Shown one piece after another: positions 14,494 through 19,179 of a stretch of DNA of 19,179 nt (position 1 is its first letter; each line of letters begins with the position of its first letter). Where the stretch lies: contig JALSPX010000028.1 of NCBI GenBank assembly GCA_026985755.1, positions 1 to 19,179 on the forward strand, written 5' to 3'. A program made the translations under genes and the position numbers. The notes beneath the pieces are model-generated. The model saw only the letters and a list, made by a program, of their open reading frames with translations, searched no databases and had not been told where the DNA came from. Origin of the DNA: Sulfurovum sp. Its GTDB lineage: Bacteria; Campylobacterota; Campylobacteria; Campylobacterales; Sulfurovaceae.

Positions 14494-15099
14494 TTAATCC
14501 TTTGTAATGGTAAGTAGTTTTGTATCGTCGGTATAAAGCAGTATCTCCTCGACTCTTTTTTGCCAGAGTCTCCCAAACATCTCTTGTTCCTCTTTGCTGG
14601 CTAAGCCTTGTAAGCTTTTGCCCATGAGAGGTTGCATCATGGCGTCAGGCATGACACTGCTAGGATCGTAGCTGAGTGTGACACTCTCATTGGTATCTAC
14701 CCTTGTAAGTCTTATTTCTCCTTGTATGGGTACATTATATTTCAGTAAATTGTTTCTAGAGAATTTTCCTTGAATCCCTTTGAATCCACCTACGCCATTT
14801 GCACCTGTGATGAAAGATATAATATTGGCTATCACTCCTGTAACCCCATCATTTTCAGGTTTTTGCATTTCGACCTTTATGGTGCCTCTTTGTGGAATAT
14901 CTGACCCATAGAGGGACTCGAGACCCTTGGATGCCATAAGATAAGCTCCTGCAACAGTAGGACAAGAGTGACCAGCGAGTTTGACACACTCAAGATAACT
15001 TATCTCCATAAGACCATCTTCAAATGCACCTAAGAATGCACTAAGTGGATCATAAAGTTTGATAGGTGGTATCTGTGTATAAAAATCTGGGTATTTCAT
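14494..15099 (-). CDS. FmdE-like protein (formylmethanofuran dehydrogenase subunit E family)
   Basis: The 201-residue product has the FmdE-type metal motif C38-x5-H44-x-C46 in ECVKLAGHSCPTVAGAYLMASKGL, followed by strands containing RGTIKVEM, GVTGVIANIISFITGA and GGFKGIQGKF. FmdE-family proteins outside methanogens are mostly uncharacterised zinc-binding proteins that may handle molybdopterin or other cofactors; this organism is not expected to have the methanofuran pathway. No signal peptide or membrane segment is visible. It is the first gene of the minus-strand operon, downstream of a promoter with a perfect FNR-type box. The C-terminal half (LWQKRVEEIL) is conserved in relatives as I remember them. 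Confidence 0.72.
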   Translation of the reverse strand: MKYPDFYTQIPPIKLYDPLSAFLGAFEDGLMEISYLECVKLAGHSCPTVAGAYLMASKGLESLYGSDIPQRGTIKVEMQKPENDGVTGVIANIISFITGANGVGGFKGIQGKFSRNNLLKYNVPIQGEIRLTRVDTNESVTLSYDPSSVMPDAMMQPLMGKSLQGLASKEEQEMFGRLWQKRVEEILLYTDDTKLLTITKD

Positions 15100-15133
15100 A
15101 TTATAAATCCTTTGAGTGATTAGAAGTACCCTT

Positions 15134-15139
15134 ATTATA
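15134..15139 (-). promoter_or_regulatory. -10 element of the FmdE/hemerythrin operon
   Basis: On the minus strand this reads TATAAT. It predicts a transcription start near 15127, 28 nt upstream of the FmdE-like ATG. No -35 at 17 bp is needed if the FNR-type box at 15162-15175 acts as a class-II activator site. Confidence 0.65.
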
Positions 15140-15161
15140 GTGTATGTGTCAAAGCAGAGGA

Positions 15162-15175
15162 TTGATATTTATCAA
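15162..15175. promoter_or_regulatory. Perfect FNR/NnrR-type box between divergent genes
   Basis: TTGATATTTATCAA is a perfect palindrome matching TTGAT-N4-ATCAA, the binding site of FNR and of NnrR/NsrR-like Crp-Fnr family regulators. Its centre (15168.5) is 41.5 bp upstream of the start predicted for the minus-strand operon, the class-II activator position. On the plus strand it lies about -37 to -41 from the likely start for the ferredoxin gene, so it may activate both. The regulator itself is not in the window. Confidence 0.8.
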
Positions 15176-15193
15176 GAATTAAGGAAATAGGAG

Positions 15194-15202
15194 TAAAATA
15201 CT
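15194..15202 (+). promoter_or_regulatory. -10 region of the ferredoxin gene
   Basis: TAAAAT (15194-15199) or AATACT (15197-15202) would serve as the -10; both sit 25-29 bp from the centre of the FNR-type box. The start would be near 15206-15209, 20-23 nt before the ATG. Confidence 0.45.
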
Positions 15203-15228
15203 CTCAATTAAAGTTTTAAAGGATTATT

Positions 15229-15606
15229 ATGACTCCAGGTATACCACAACCAGCATTTTACATTTTCAAGTGTCAACAATCAGCACCTCCAGGGATGCCA
15301 AAACCTTCATGTGTGAAAGCAGATGACCCAGAGTCACAACAGTTGTTCCAACACATGGCTCAAACACTCATGCAAAAAGGTATTATTGCTACAGTAACAC
15401 CTATACAGACAGGCTGTCTTAACCGTTGTCAGCAAGGGCCTGTAATGTTAGTAGAGCCAGGACATACGATGTATGTAGGTTTGACAAAAGATAAAATAGA
15501 CAGAATCATTGATGAGCATATCATTGGTGGCAATGTCGTATCTGAATATGTCATTGCAGAAGAAGCATGGGGTGAGCCTATCTCTCCTGCGTCTGTAGCT
15601 CGATAA
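15229..15606 (+). CDS. Thioredoxin-like [2Fe-2S] ferredoxin
   Basis: The 125-residue product has the cysteine pattern C15-x12-C28-x34-C63-x3-C67, with the last pair in TGCLNRCQQGPVMLVEP. This is the signature of thioredoxin-fold [2Fe-2S] ferredoxins (Shethna type, related to NuoE). The N terminus FYIFKCQQSAPPGMPKPSC and the following helix (residues about 34-50) fit the fold. It carries single electrons in the cytosol; the partner is unknown. It diverges from the FmdE/hemerythrin operon and shares the FNR-type box, which suggests a joint role under low oxygen or NO. AAGGATT precedes the ATG. Confidence 0.9.
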   Translation: MTPGIPQPAFYIFKCQQSAPPGMPKPSCVKADDPESQQLFQHMAQTLMQKGIIATVTPIQTGCLNRCQQGPVMLVEPGHTMYVGLTKDKIDRIIDEHIIGGNVVSEYVIAEEAWGEPISPASVAR

Positions 15607-15621
15607 GTTTTTATTTTTGTT

Positions 15622-15645
15622 CAAGGGGAGGCATACTTCCCCTTG
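15622..15645 (+). terminator. Hairpin after the ferredoxin gene
   Basis: CAAGGGGA (15622-15629) pairs with TCCCCTTG (15638-15645), a perfect 8-bp G/C-rich stem with an 8-nt loop, 15 nt after the stop codon. The following tract, TCTTCGC, is only weakly U-rich, while T-rich DNA precedes the stem. Confidence 0.5.
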
Positions 15646-15672
15646 TCTTCGCAATTCCCACACAATTTTCAG

Positions 15673-15706
15673 TATAATAGTGTTATAGGTGGGATTTTGA
15701 TATAAT
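15673..15706 (+). promoter_or_regulatory. Two -10 elements upstream of panD
   Basis: TATAAT occurs at 15673-15678 and again at 15701-15706, the latter predicting a start near 15713, 25 nt before panD. No consensus -35 is seen for either, as is common in this group. Confidence 0.5.
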
Positions 15707-15737
15707 TCCGATAATTAAATTATAGATAGGAACGATT

Positions 15738-16106
15738 ATGAACATCACCATGTTGTATAGTAAACTACACCGTGCCACTGTCACTGATGCCAACCTCAAT
15801 TATGTAGGTTCCATTACCATTGATGTAGATTTACTTAAAGCCGCGAATATGCGTGTAGGTCAAAAAGTCGATATTGTGAATGTCAACAATGGTGAAAGAT
15901 TTTCGACCTATATTATCCCTGGTGAATCAGGTAAGAGAGATATCTGTCTCAATGGTGCAGCTGCAAGAAAAGTACATAAAGGTGATAAAATCATTATCAT
16001 CGCATATGCTACTATGACAGAAGAAGAGGCAGATACTTATGAGCCTAAAATTGTGATACTTGATGATGACAATGGTGTCGCACAAGAATTTACAGGATTG
16101 GAATAA
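15738..16106 (+). CDS. panD: Aspartate 1-decarboxylase
   Basis: PanD decarboxylates L-aspartate to beta-alanine for pantothenate and coenzyme A synthesis. It is made as a proenzyme cleaved between G24 and S25 (YVGSITID) to form the pyruvoyl group. The 122-residue product keeps K9, Y22, G24-S25, R54, Y58 and N72 (LNGAAAR), all at the positions of the E. coli enzyme. It is followed after 2 nt by ybaB; I recall panD-ybaB adjacency from Helicobacter, so this looks like an ancestral pair. Confidence 0.97.
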   Translation: MNITMLYSKLHRATVTDANLNYVGSITIDVDLLKAANMRVGQKVDIVNVNNGERFSTYIIPGESGKRDICLNGAAARKVHKGDKIIIIAYATMTEEEADTYEPKIVILDDDNGVAQEFTGLE

Positions 16107-16108
16107 TC

Positions 16109-16420
16109 ATGTTTGAAGGTTTTGATATGAGCAAAATGTCTGAGATGATGTCTCAGATGCAGGACAAAGCCAAAGAGATACAAGAGCAGGCGAAAAATGT
16201 ACAATTTGCTGCAAAAGCAGGTGGCGGTCTTGTAGAAATTACTGCTAATGGAGCAGGAGAAGTTGTGGATTTAACTATTGATGATACACTATTAGAAGAT
16301 AAATCCTCTTTGCAAATATTACTTATCTCTGCAATGAATGATGTAAATAAAATGGTAGAAGAGAACAAAAAGTCTCAAGCAATGGGAATGATGGGTGGGC
16401 TGAACCCCTTTGGGAAGTAA
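16109..16420 (+). CDS. YbaB/EbfC-family nucleoid-associated protein
   Basis: This family forms small dimeric DNA-binding proteins associated with the nucleoid. The 103-residue product has an N-terminal Met/Gln-rich helix (MSKMSEMMSQMQDKAKEIQEQAKNV), the conserved AGGGLVEITANGAGEVVDLTIDD core, a second helix (LLISAMNDVNKMVEENKKSQ) and a Gly/Met-rich tail. It starts 2 nt after panD, so the two are cotranscribed. A weak terminator-like hairpin follows at 16454-16470. Confidence 0.93.
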   Translation: MFEGFDMSKMSEMMSQMQDKAKEIQEQAKNVQFAAKAGGGLVEITANGAGEVVDLTIDDTLLEDKSSLQILLISAMNDVNKMVEENKKSQAMGMMGGLNPFGK

Positions 16421-16426
16421 GAAAAT

Positions 16427-16552
16427 TTATATATTTAAATCTATAAGGTAGCTAAACTCTTTTGAGTTTTTATATTTAACAACAGTTTTAGCAATAACTG
16501 AATGTTTGCCTTCTGCTTTGATTACTTTTTGGAGTAATTTACTTATTTTCAT
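16427..16552 (-). CDS. Possible small protein of 41 residues, unknown
   Basis: I do not recognise this product. The frame MKISKLLQKVIKAEGKHSV...YLIDLNI has 41 codons plus TAA and is preceded by a strong purine-rich ribosome binding site (AAAGGAAAAAGAG just upstream of the ATG at 16550-16552). It is basic, with an amphipathic N-terminal helix and no membrane segment. It converges on ybaB (7 bp between stops) and diverges from the ankyrin gene across a region containing palindromes. An alternative is that this is non-coding DNA, since part of it forms the ybaB terminator hairpin. It could also be a remnant of a longer gene. Confidence 0.45.
   Translation of the reverse strand: MKISKLLQKVIKAEGKHSVIAKTVVKYKNSKEFSYLIDLNI
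16454..16476 (+). terminator. Weak intrinsic terminator candidate after ybaB
   Basis: AAACTC (16454-16459) and GAGTTT (16464-16469) form a 6-bp stem with a TTTT loop, followed by TTATATTT. It lies inside the possible minus-strand small gene; being symmetrical it could act in either direction. Confidence 0.4.
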
Positions 16553-16576
16553 CTCTTTTTCCTTTCATTTAGTTTT

Positions 16577-16617
16577 ATCTCATATGAGATAGTGTAATAC
16601 TAGTATATAGTTATAAC
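16577..16617. promoter_or_regulatory. Palindrome cluster between divergent small gene and ankyrin gene
   Basis: A perfect 14-bp palindrome, ATCTCATATGAGAT (16577-16590), is followed by ATACTAGTAT (16597-16606) and GTTATAAC (16610-16617). The three lie in 41 bp of A/T-rich DNA between divergent reading frames. They may be operators or promoter parts; which regulator is unknown. Confidence 0.4.
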
Positions 16618-16641
16618 CAAATGGTAACACAAGGAGTGTAT

Positions 16642-17172
16642 ATGAATCCATTAACCCAAGCAATAGAAAATGATTCGATTGCAAAAGTAAAGTCACTTTT
16701 AAAAGAGGGCGTAGACCTCAATAAGCCTATACTTATAGGTGAAGAGTATGAGCTCGATGAGTATGATGATATCTCCCCCTTTTTTTATGCGATACGTAAA
16801 CGGGCGTCACTTGAGATGTTAGAACTCTTTTTAGAAAATGGTGTAGAACTTATGGAGACAGACAGTGAAGGTGTCTCGGCACTGGATATGGCTATCAAAT
16901 TTAAGCGTAAAGATGTGATACAGTTTTGTATAGACAAGGGGTTTGACCTCAATGCAACCAAACGTAAATCAGGGATTACCCCTGTGATGCTTGCAGCCTG
17001 TTTTTCAGACTATGAGATGATGCAGATGATTTTAGATGCTGGCGGAGATATCAATGCTGTAGACAAAGTAGGTATGTCACCCAAAGATTATGCAAAAAAA
17101 CTGGGACAGGTAAAAATGGTAGAGTATCTCAATGAACGGGGTGGAAAATTTTCGAGATACCCAGAAGCGTAG
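16642..17172 (+). CDS. Ankyrin-repeat protein
   Basis: Ankyrin repeats mediate protein-protein contacts; the partner is unknown. The 176-residue product is built of about five repeats: LTQAIENDSIAKVKSLLKEGVDLN (about 4-27), SPFFYAIRKRASLEMLELFLENGVEL, SALDMAIKFKRKDVIQFCIDKGFDLNA, TPVMLAACFSDYEMMQMILDAGGDINA and SPKDYAKKLGQVKMVEYLNERGG. There is an acidic insert (EEYELDEYDD, about 35-44) in the first repeat. No signal peptide is seen, so it is cytosolic. The frame is open back to an ATG at 16621, but AAGGAG at 16631-16636 points to the ATG at 16642. Its stop lies next to the repeats upstream of the porin gene. Confidence 0.9.
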   Translation: MNPLTQAIENDSIAKVKSLLKEGVDLNKPILIGEEYELDEYDDISPFFYAIRKRASLEMLELFLENGVELMETDSEGVSALDMAIKFKRKDVIQFCIDKGFDLNATKRKSGITPVMLAACFSDYEMMQMILDAGGDINAVDKVGMSPKDYAKKLGQVKMVEYLNERGGKFSRYPEA

Positions 17173-17178
17173 ACCAAT

Positions 17179-17200
17179 GTAACCAATTTGTAACCAATTT
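17179..17200 (+). promoter_or_regulatory. Pho-box-like tandem repeat upstream of the porin gene
   Basis: GTAACCAATTT occurs twice in perfect tandem (17179-17189, 17190-17200), an 11-bp period as bound by PhoB/OmpR-type response regulators. A degenerate extra copy (GTAGACCAAT, 17169-17178) precedes it. The last GTAAC ends exactly 10 bp before the -10 element. The same layout occurs upstream of the PiT permease gene. Confidence 0.65.
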
Positions 17201-17204
17201 TTTT

Positions 17205-17210
17205 TATACT
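17205..17210 (+). promoter_or_regulatory. -10 element of the porin gene
   Basis: TATACT, within the shared sequence TATACTTCC, predicts a start near 17217 and a 5' leader of about 26 nt. No -35 hexamer is present; the 11-bp repeats occupy that place. Confidence 0.6.
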
Positions 17211-17242
17211 TCCGATACAAATTAAAACAAGGAAGTAAGAAA

Positions 17243-18340
17243 ATGAAAAAAATTGTATTATCAATGGTGGCTGTAGCATCAGTAGCAATGGCAGGTGGTG
17301 ATATAGAGGCACCTCTAAGTAAACAAGTAGAAGTAGAAGCCCCTAAAGGCACTACTGTTAAATCAAAAGCACTTGTGTTGAAATTTTCAGGAACACATTA
17401 TCTTGGTTTTGTTAGTGATAGTGCAGGTGATGATACGGAAAATTATTTTGAGACAAGAAGAAACTACTTTCAGGTAAAAGCATACTTTAAAGAAGATCCT
17501 AAGTCTTACTTTAGAATTACAATGGATACACACCATATTGATGATTCTAAGCAAGAAATAAATGGAACTAAATTTGGTAAAGATATAGATGGTAGCTGGA
17601 ATGTAAGACTTAAATATGCCTATCTTTATTTAGATAATATACTTCCTTCTACGGGAATTGAAATTGGGCAAGCACACAGACCTTGGATAGATTATGAAGA
17701 ACACCATGGTTGGTTCTATAGATCTATTTCTAAAACATTTATAGAAGGTACACCAGATCTTGTAAATTCATCTGATCTTGGATTTAACTTTAAGACAAAA
17801 ACTGACTACTTCTCATCAGAATTAGGTGTATTTAATGGTTCAGGGTACCATGGTGTGAAGAGCGGTAAAGGATTAAGCGGTGAATGGAGACTCACAGCAA
17901 ATCTTCTAGGTACAGGTAAAAAGCATGTACACAAACATGATGCCTATGCAGATGTTTCTTTCTTTGGACAGTATGGTACAAATGGTATTAAAAATGCTAA
18001 TGCAGATGGTGATTATGTATGGTATGGTGTGCATGCTGTGTACAATCAAGAGTCATTTCTTATTGCTGCACAATACTTGAAATCGGATAAGGCTAAAGAG
18101 GGGAAAGCAGGTGACGGTTGGTCAGTAAATGCAGAAATTAGACCAATGGATAAGATTTCAATCTTTGGAAAATATGATGACTTTACATTGGATAATGATA
18201 CAGAAAAGAAAAGAACAATTGCTGGTATTGGATATCAATACAATAAAAATGTTGAATTTATTGTGAACTATGATAAGAAAGAAGTCAATGATAAAACAAC
18301 CAGAGATGCTGTTATGCTTACAGCTGAGGTAAAATGGTAG
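17243..18340 (+). CDS. Outer-membrane beta-barrel porin, probably phosphate-selective (OprP/OprO-like)
   Basis: The 365-residue product has a signal peptide with KK at 2-3, a hydrophobic core and likely cleavage after A17 (SVAMA|GG). The rest alternates polar and hydrophobic residues with many aromatics and ends in VKW, as beta-barrel proteins do. The segment ETRRNYFQVKAYFKEDPKSYFRI and the later VRLKYAYLYLDNILPSTGIEIGQ recall Porin_O_P-type proteins, though the match is from memory. It is not the MOMP type of Campylobacter. The phosphate role is supported mainly by context: a pho-box-like promoter shared with the adjacent PiT permease gene. GGAAG lies 8 nt before the ATG. Confidence 0.72.
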   Translation: MKKIVLSMVAVASVAMAGGDIEAPLSKQVEVEAPKGTTVKSKALVLKFSGTHYLGFVSDSAGDDTENYFETRRNYFQVKAYFKEDPKSYFRITMDTHHIDDSKQEINGTKFGKDIDGSWNVRLKYAYLYLDNILPSTGIEIGQAHRPWIDYEEHHGWFYRSISKTFIEGTPDLVNSSDLGFNFKTKTDYFSSELGVFNGSGYHGVKSGKGLSGEWRLTANLLGTGKKHVHKHDAYADVSFFGQYGTNGIKNANADGDYVWYGVHAVYNQESFLIAAQYLKSDKAKEGKAGDGWSVNAEIRPMDKISIFGKYDDFTLDNDTEKKRTIAGIGYQYNKNVEFIVNYDKKEVNDKTTRDAVMLTAEVKW

Positions 18341-18355
18341 TTCTTCTCTAGTATA

Positions 18356-18379
18356 TAAATGCATCAATGCATGCATTTA
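18356..18379. repeat. Short inverted repeat after the porin gene
   Basis: TAAATGCAT (18356-18364) and ATGCATTTA (18371-18379) are perfect 9-bp inverted arms around CAATGC. It lies 15 nt after the porin stop and just before the terminator, so it may be an additional 3' stabilising hairpin. Confidence 0.5.
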
Positions 18380-18381
18380 GG

Positions 18382-18420
18382 GCTTCTTAATCTCCTTGAA
18401 TACGTTTTAAGAAGCTTTTC
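18382..18420 (+). terminator. Intrinsic terminator of the porin gene
   Basis: GCTTCTTAA (18382-18390) and TTAAGAAGC (18407-18415) form a perfect 9-bp stem with a 16-nt loop, followed by TTTTCTCT. It separates the porin transcript from the PiT promoter. Confidence 0.7.
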
Positions 18421-18439
18421 TCTCCAATATTACAATTTG

Positions 18440-18461
18440 GTAACAAAATTGTAATACTTTT
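18440..18461 (+). promoter_or_regulatory. Pho-box-like repeat upstream of the PiT permease gene
   Basis: GTAACAAAATT (18440-18450) is followed by GTAATACTTTT (18451-18461), the same 11-bp period as in the porin promoter; a third degenerate unit, ATTACAATTTG, occupies 18429-18439. The second GTAAT core ends exactly 10 bp before the -10 element, as at the porin gene. Confidence 0.6.
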
Positions 18462-18465
18462 TCTC

Positions 18466-18471
18466 TATACT
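18466..18471 (+). promoter_or_regulatory. -10 element of the PiT permease gene
   Basis: TATACT within TATACTTCC, the same 9-mer as at the porin promoter; it predicts a start near 18478. No -35 hexamer is seen. Confidence 0.6.
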
Positions 18472-18472
18472 T

Positions 18473-18495
18473 CCTTCAAATTACAAATTTGAAGG
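18473..18495 (+). promoter_or_regulatory. Perfect inverted repeat covering the start region and ribosome binding site of the PiT gene
   Basis: CCTTCAAATT (18473-18482) and AATTTGAAGG (18486-18495) are perfect 10-bp arms around ACA. The right arm contains the GAAGGA ribosome binding site. In RNA it would be a 5'-end hairpin (shortened if transcription begins at 18478) that could mask the site; in DNA it could be an operator. Confidence 0.55.
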
Positions 18496-18502
18496 AAAAT
18501 CA

Positions 18503-19179
18503 ATGAACAATACATTTAAAATAGTACTGGGTGCAGGCTTTGCCGTGGCAGTAGCTTTTTATGCCAGTACCATTACCGCGCATGCTACACATGGTGGTTT
18601 TTTGGTGCTCGCAGCACTTTTTGGAGCCTATATGGCGATGAACATCGGTGCCAATGATGTCGCAAACAACGTAGGACCTGCTGTTGGCTCAGGAGCACTT
18701 ACTATCGGTGGGGCGATTATTATCGCGTCTATTTTTGAAGCAGGAGGGGCATTGGTTGCTGGTGGTGATGTGGTAGGTACGATTAAAAAAGGCATCATCG
18801 ACCCTGCAGCATTTGGTGGAGACCCGATGATATTTGTCTATGCGATGTCAGCAGCACTGCTCGCTGCGGCACTATGGCTCAACCTCGCTACATGGCTAAA
18901 AGCACCAGTATCAACGACACACTCTATCGTGGGTGGTGTACTGGGTGGTGGTATTGCTGCGGGTGGCTTTGCGATTGTCTCATGGGGGACGATGGGTAAG
19001 ATAGCTGCCTCATGGGTCATCTCTCCTGTGCTTGGTGGTGTGATTGCTGCGATTTTCCTTTATGTGATTAAATCTCAAATTATTTATAAAGAGAACAAAC
19101 TTGAAGCGGCTAAAAAAATAGTGCCTATTTTGGTCTCTATTATGGTAGCAGCATTTTTGACATACCTTACACTCAAAGG
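18503..19179 (+). CDS. PiT-family inorganic phosphate permease (3' end beyond the window)
   Basis: PiT permeases import phosphate across the inner membrane with protons or sodium. 225 codons are visible and the frame is open at the right edge. An N-terminal hydrophobic helix is followed by the family signature GANDVANNVGPAVGSGALT at about residues 53-71, and by TWLKAPVSTTHSIVGGVLGGGIAAG at about 131-155, the second conserved motif of the PHO4 family. About six membrane segments are visible. The ATG at 18503 has GAAGGA 7 nt upstream, inside an inverted repeat. It and the porin gene share a pho-box-like promoter layout, which implies induction under phosphate starvation. Confidence 0.92.
   Translation, partial: MNNTFKIVLGAGFAVAVAFYASTITAHATHGGFLVLAALFGAYMAMNIGANDVANNVGPAVGSGALTIGGAIIIASIFEAGGALVAGGDVVGTIKKGIIDPAAFGGDPMIFVYAMSAALLAAALWLNLATWLKAPVSTTHSIVGGVLGGGIAAGGFAIVSWGTMGKIAASWVISPVLGGVIAAIFLYVIKSQIIYKENKLEAAKKIVPILVSIMVAAFLTYLTLK

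Noticed and set aside
14493..14576. Longer N terminus of the hemerythrin-like protein, starting at 14576
   Set aside because: The extension overlaps the FmdE-like gene, has no hemerythrin character, and a good ribosome binding site precedes the ATG at 14492.
15134..15152. TTGACA as -35 for the FmdE/hemerythrin operon
   Set aside because: On the minus strand TTGACA (15147-15152) is only 7 bp from the TATAAT, too close for a sigma-70 promoter; activation through the FNR-type box explains the layout better.
16613..16628. Third pho-box-like pair (ATAAC-N6-GTAAC) upstream of the ankyrin gene
   Set aside because: Period and even a TATATG at 10 bp fit, but that -10 overlaps the start codon at 16642, so the transcript would begin inside the gene. 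Probably chance in A/T-rich DNA.
1..19179. CRISPR array, tRNA genes, insertion sequence, prophage
   Set aside because: No regularly spaced direct repeats, no tRNA cloverleaf, no transposase or integrase frame was seen anywhere in the window.

Overview
The window reads as a chromosomal segment of a Campylobacterota (epsilonproteobacterial) genome, most like the Sulfurovum/Sulfurimonas group. The evidence is low G+C, ribosomal and SecY proteins of epsilonproteobacterial type, the order secY-map-infA-rpmJ with no rpmD (L30) between rpsE and rplO, and the order nfu / conserved hypothetical / murE after the alpha operon. The genus is an inference from gene content; no search was run.

Positions 1-6767 hold the 3' end of the S10 operon (last codons of rpsC, then rplP-rpmC-rpsQ) and the whole spc-type run: rplN-rplX-rplE-rpsZ-rpsH-rplF-rplR-rpsE-rplO-secY-map-infA. 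Genes are tightly packed, with several TAATG stop/start overlaps. Positions 6768-7180 carry no protein gene. They hold a good -10 promoter and a roughly 240-nt sequence that folds into nested helices ending in a terminator-like hairpin, just upstream of the alpha operon (rpmJ-rpsM-rpsK-rpsD-rpoA-rplQ, 7181-10071). I could not match this RNA to any family I know.

Positions 10072-12434 hold an Nfu-type Fe-S scaffold gene, a conserved hypothetical gene and murE (meso-diaminopimelate type). A REP-like double palindrome follows murE and supplies the stop codon of the opposing gene.

Positions 12522-15606 are an accessory block. A tightly coupled minus-strand operon (FmdE-like protein, hemerythrin-like protein, DUF2249 protein, about 12-TM NnrS-like or heme-copper-oxidase-like membrane protein) diverges from a plus-strand [2Fe-2S] thioredoxin-like ferredoxin gene. 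A perfect FNR/NnrR-type box, TTGAT-N4-ATCAA, lies between them at class-II distance (-41.5) from the operon's -10. This suggests a module responding to anaerobiosis or nitric oxide, and it is the best candidate here for an under-described system.

Positions 15738-17172 hold panD and ybaB/ebfC, a probable 41-codon gene on the minus strand, and an ankyrin-repeat gene. Positions 17173-19179 hold a probable phosphate-type porin and the start of a PiT-family phosphate permease, cut by the window edge. Both have 11-bp direct repeats of GTAAY placed exactly 10 bp upstream of a TATACT -10, which suggests a shared PhoB/PhosR-like phosphate-starvation regulon.
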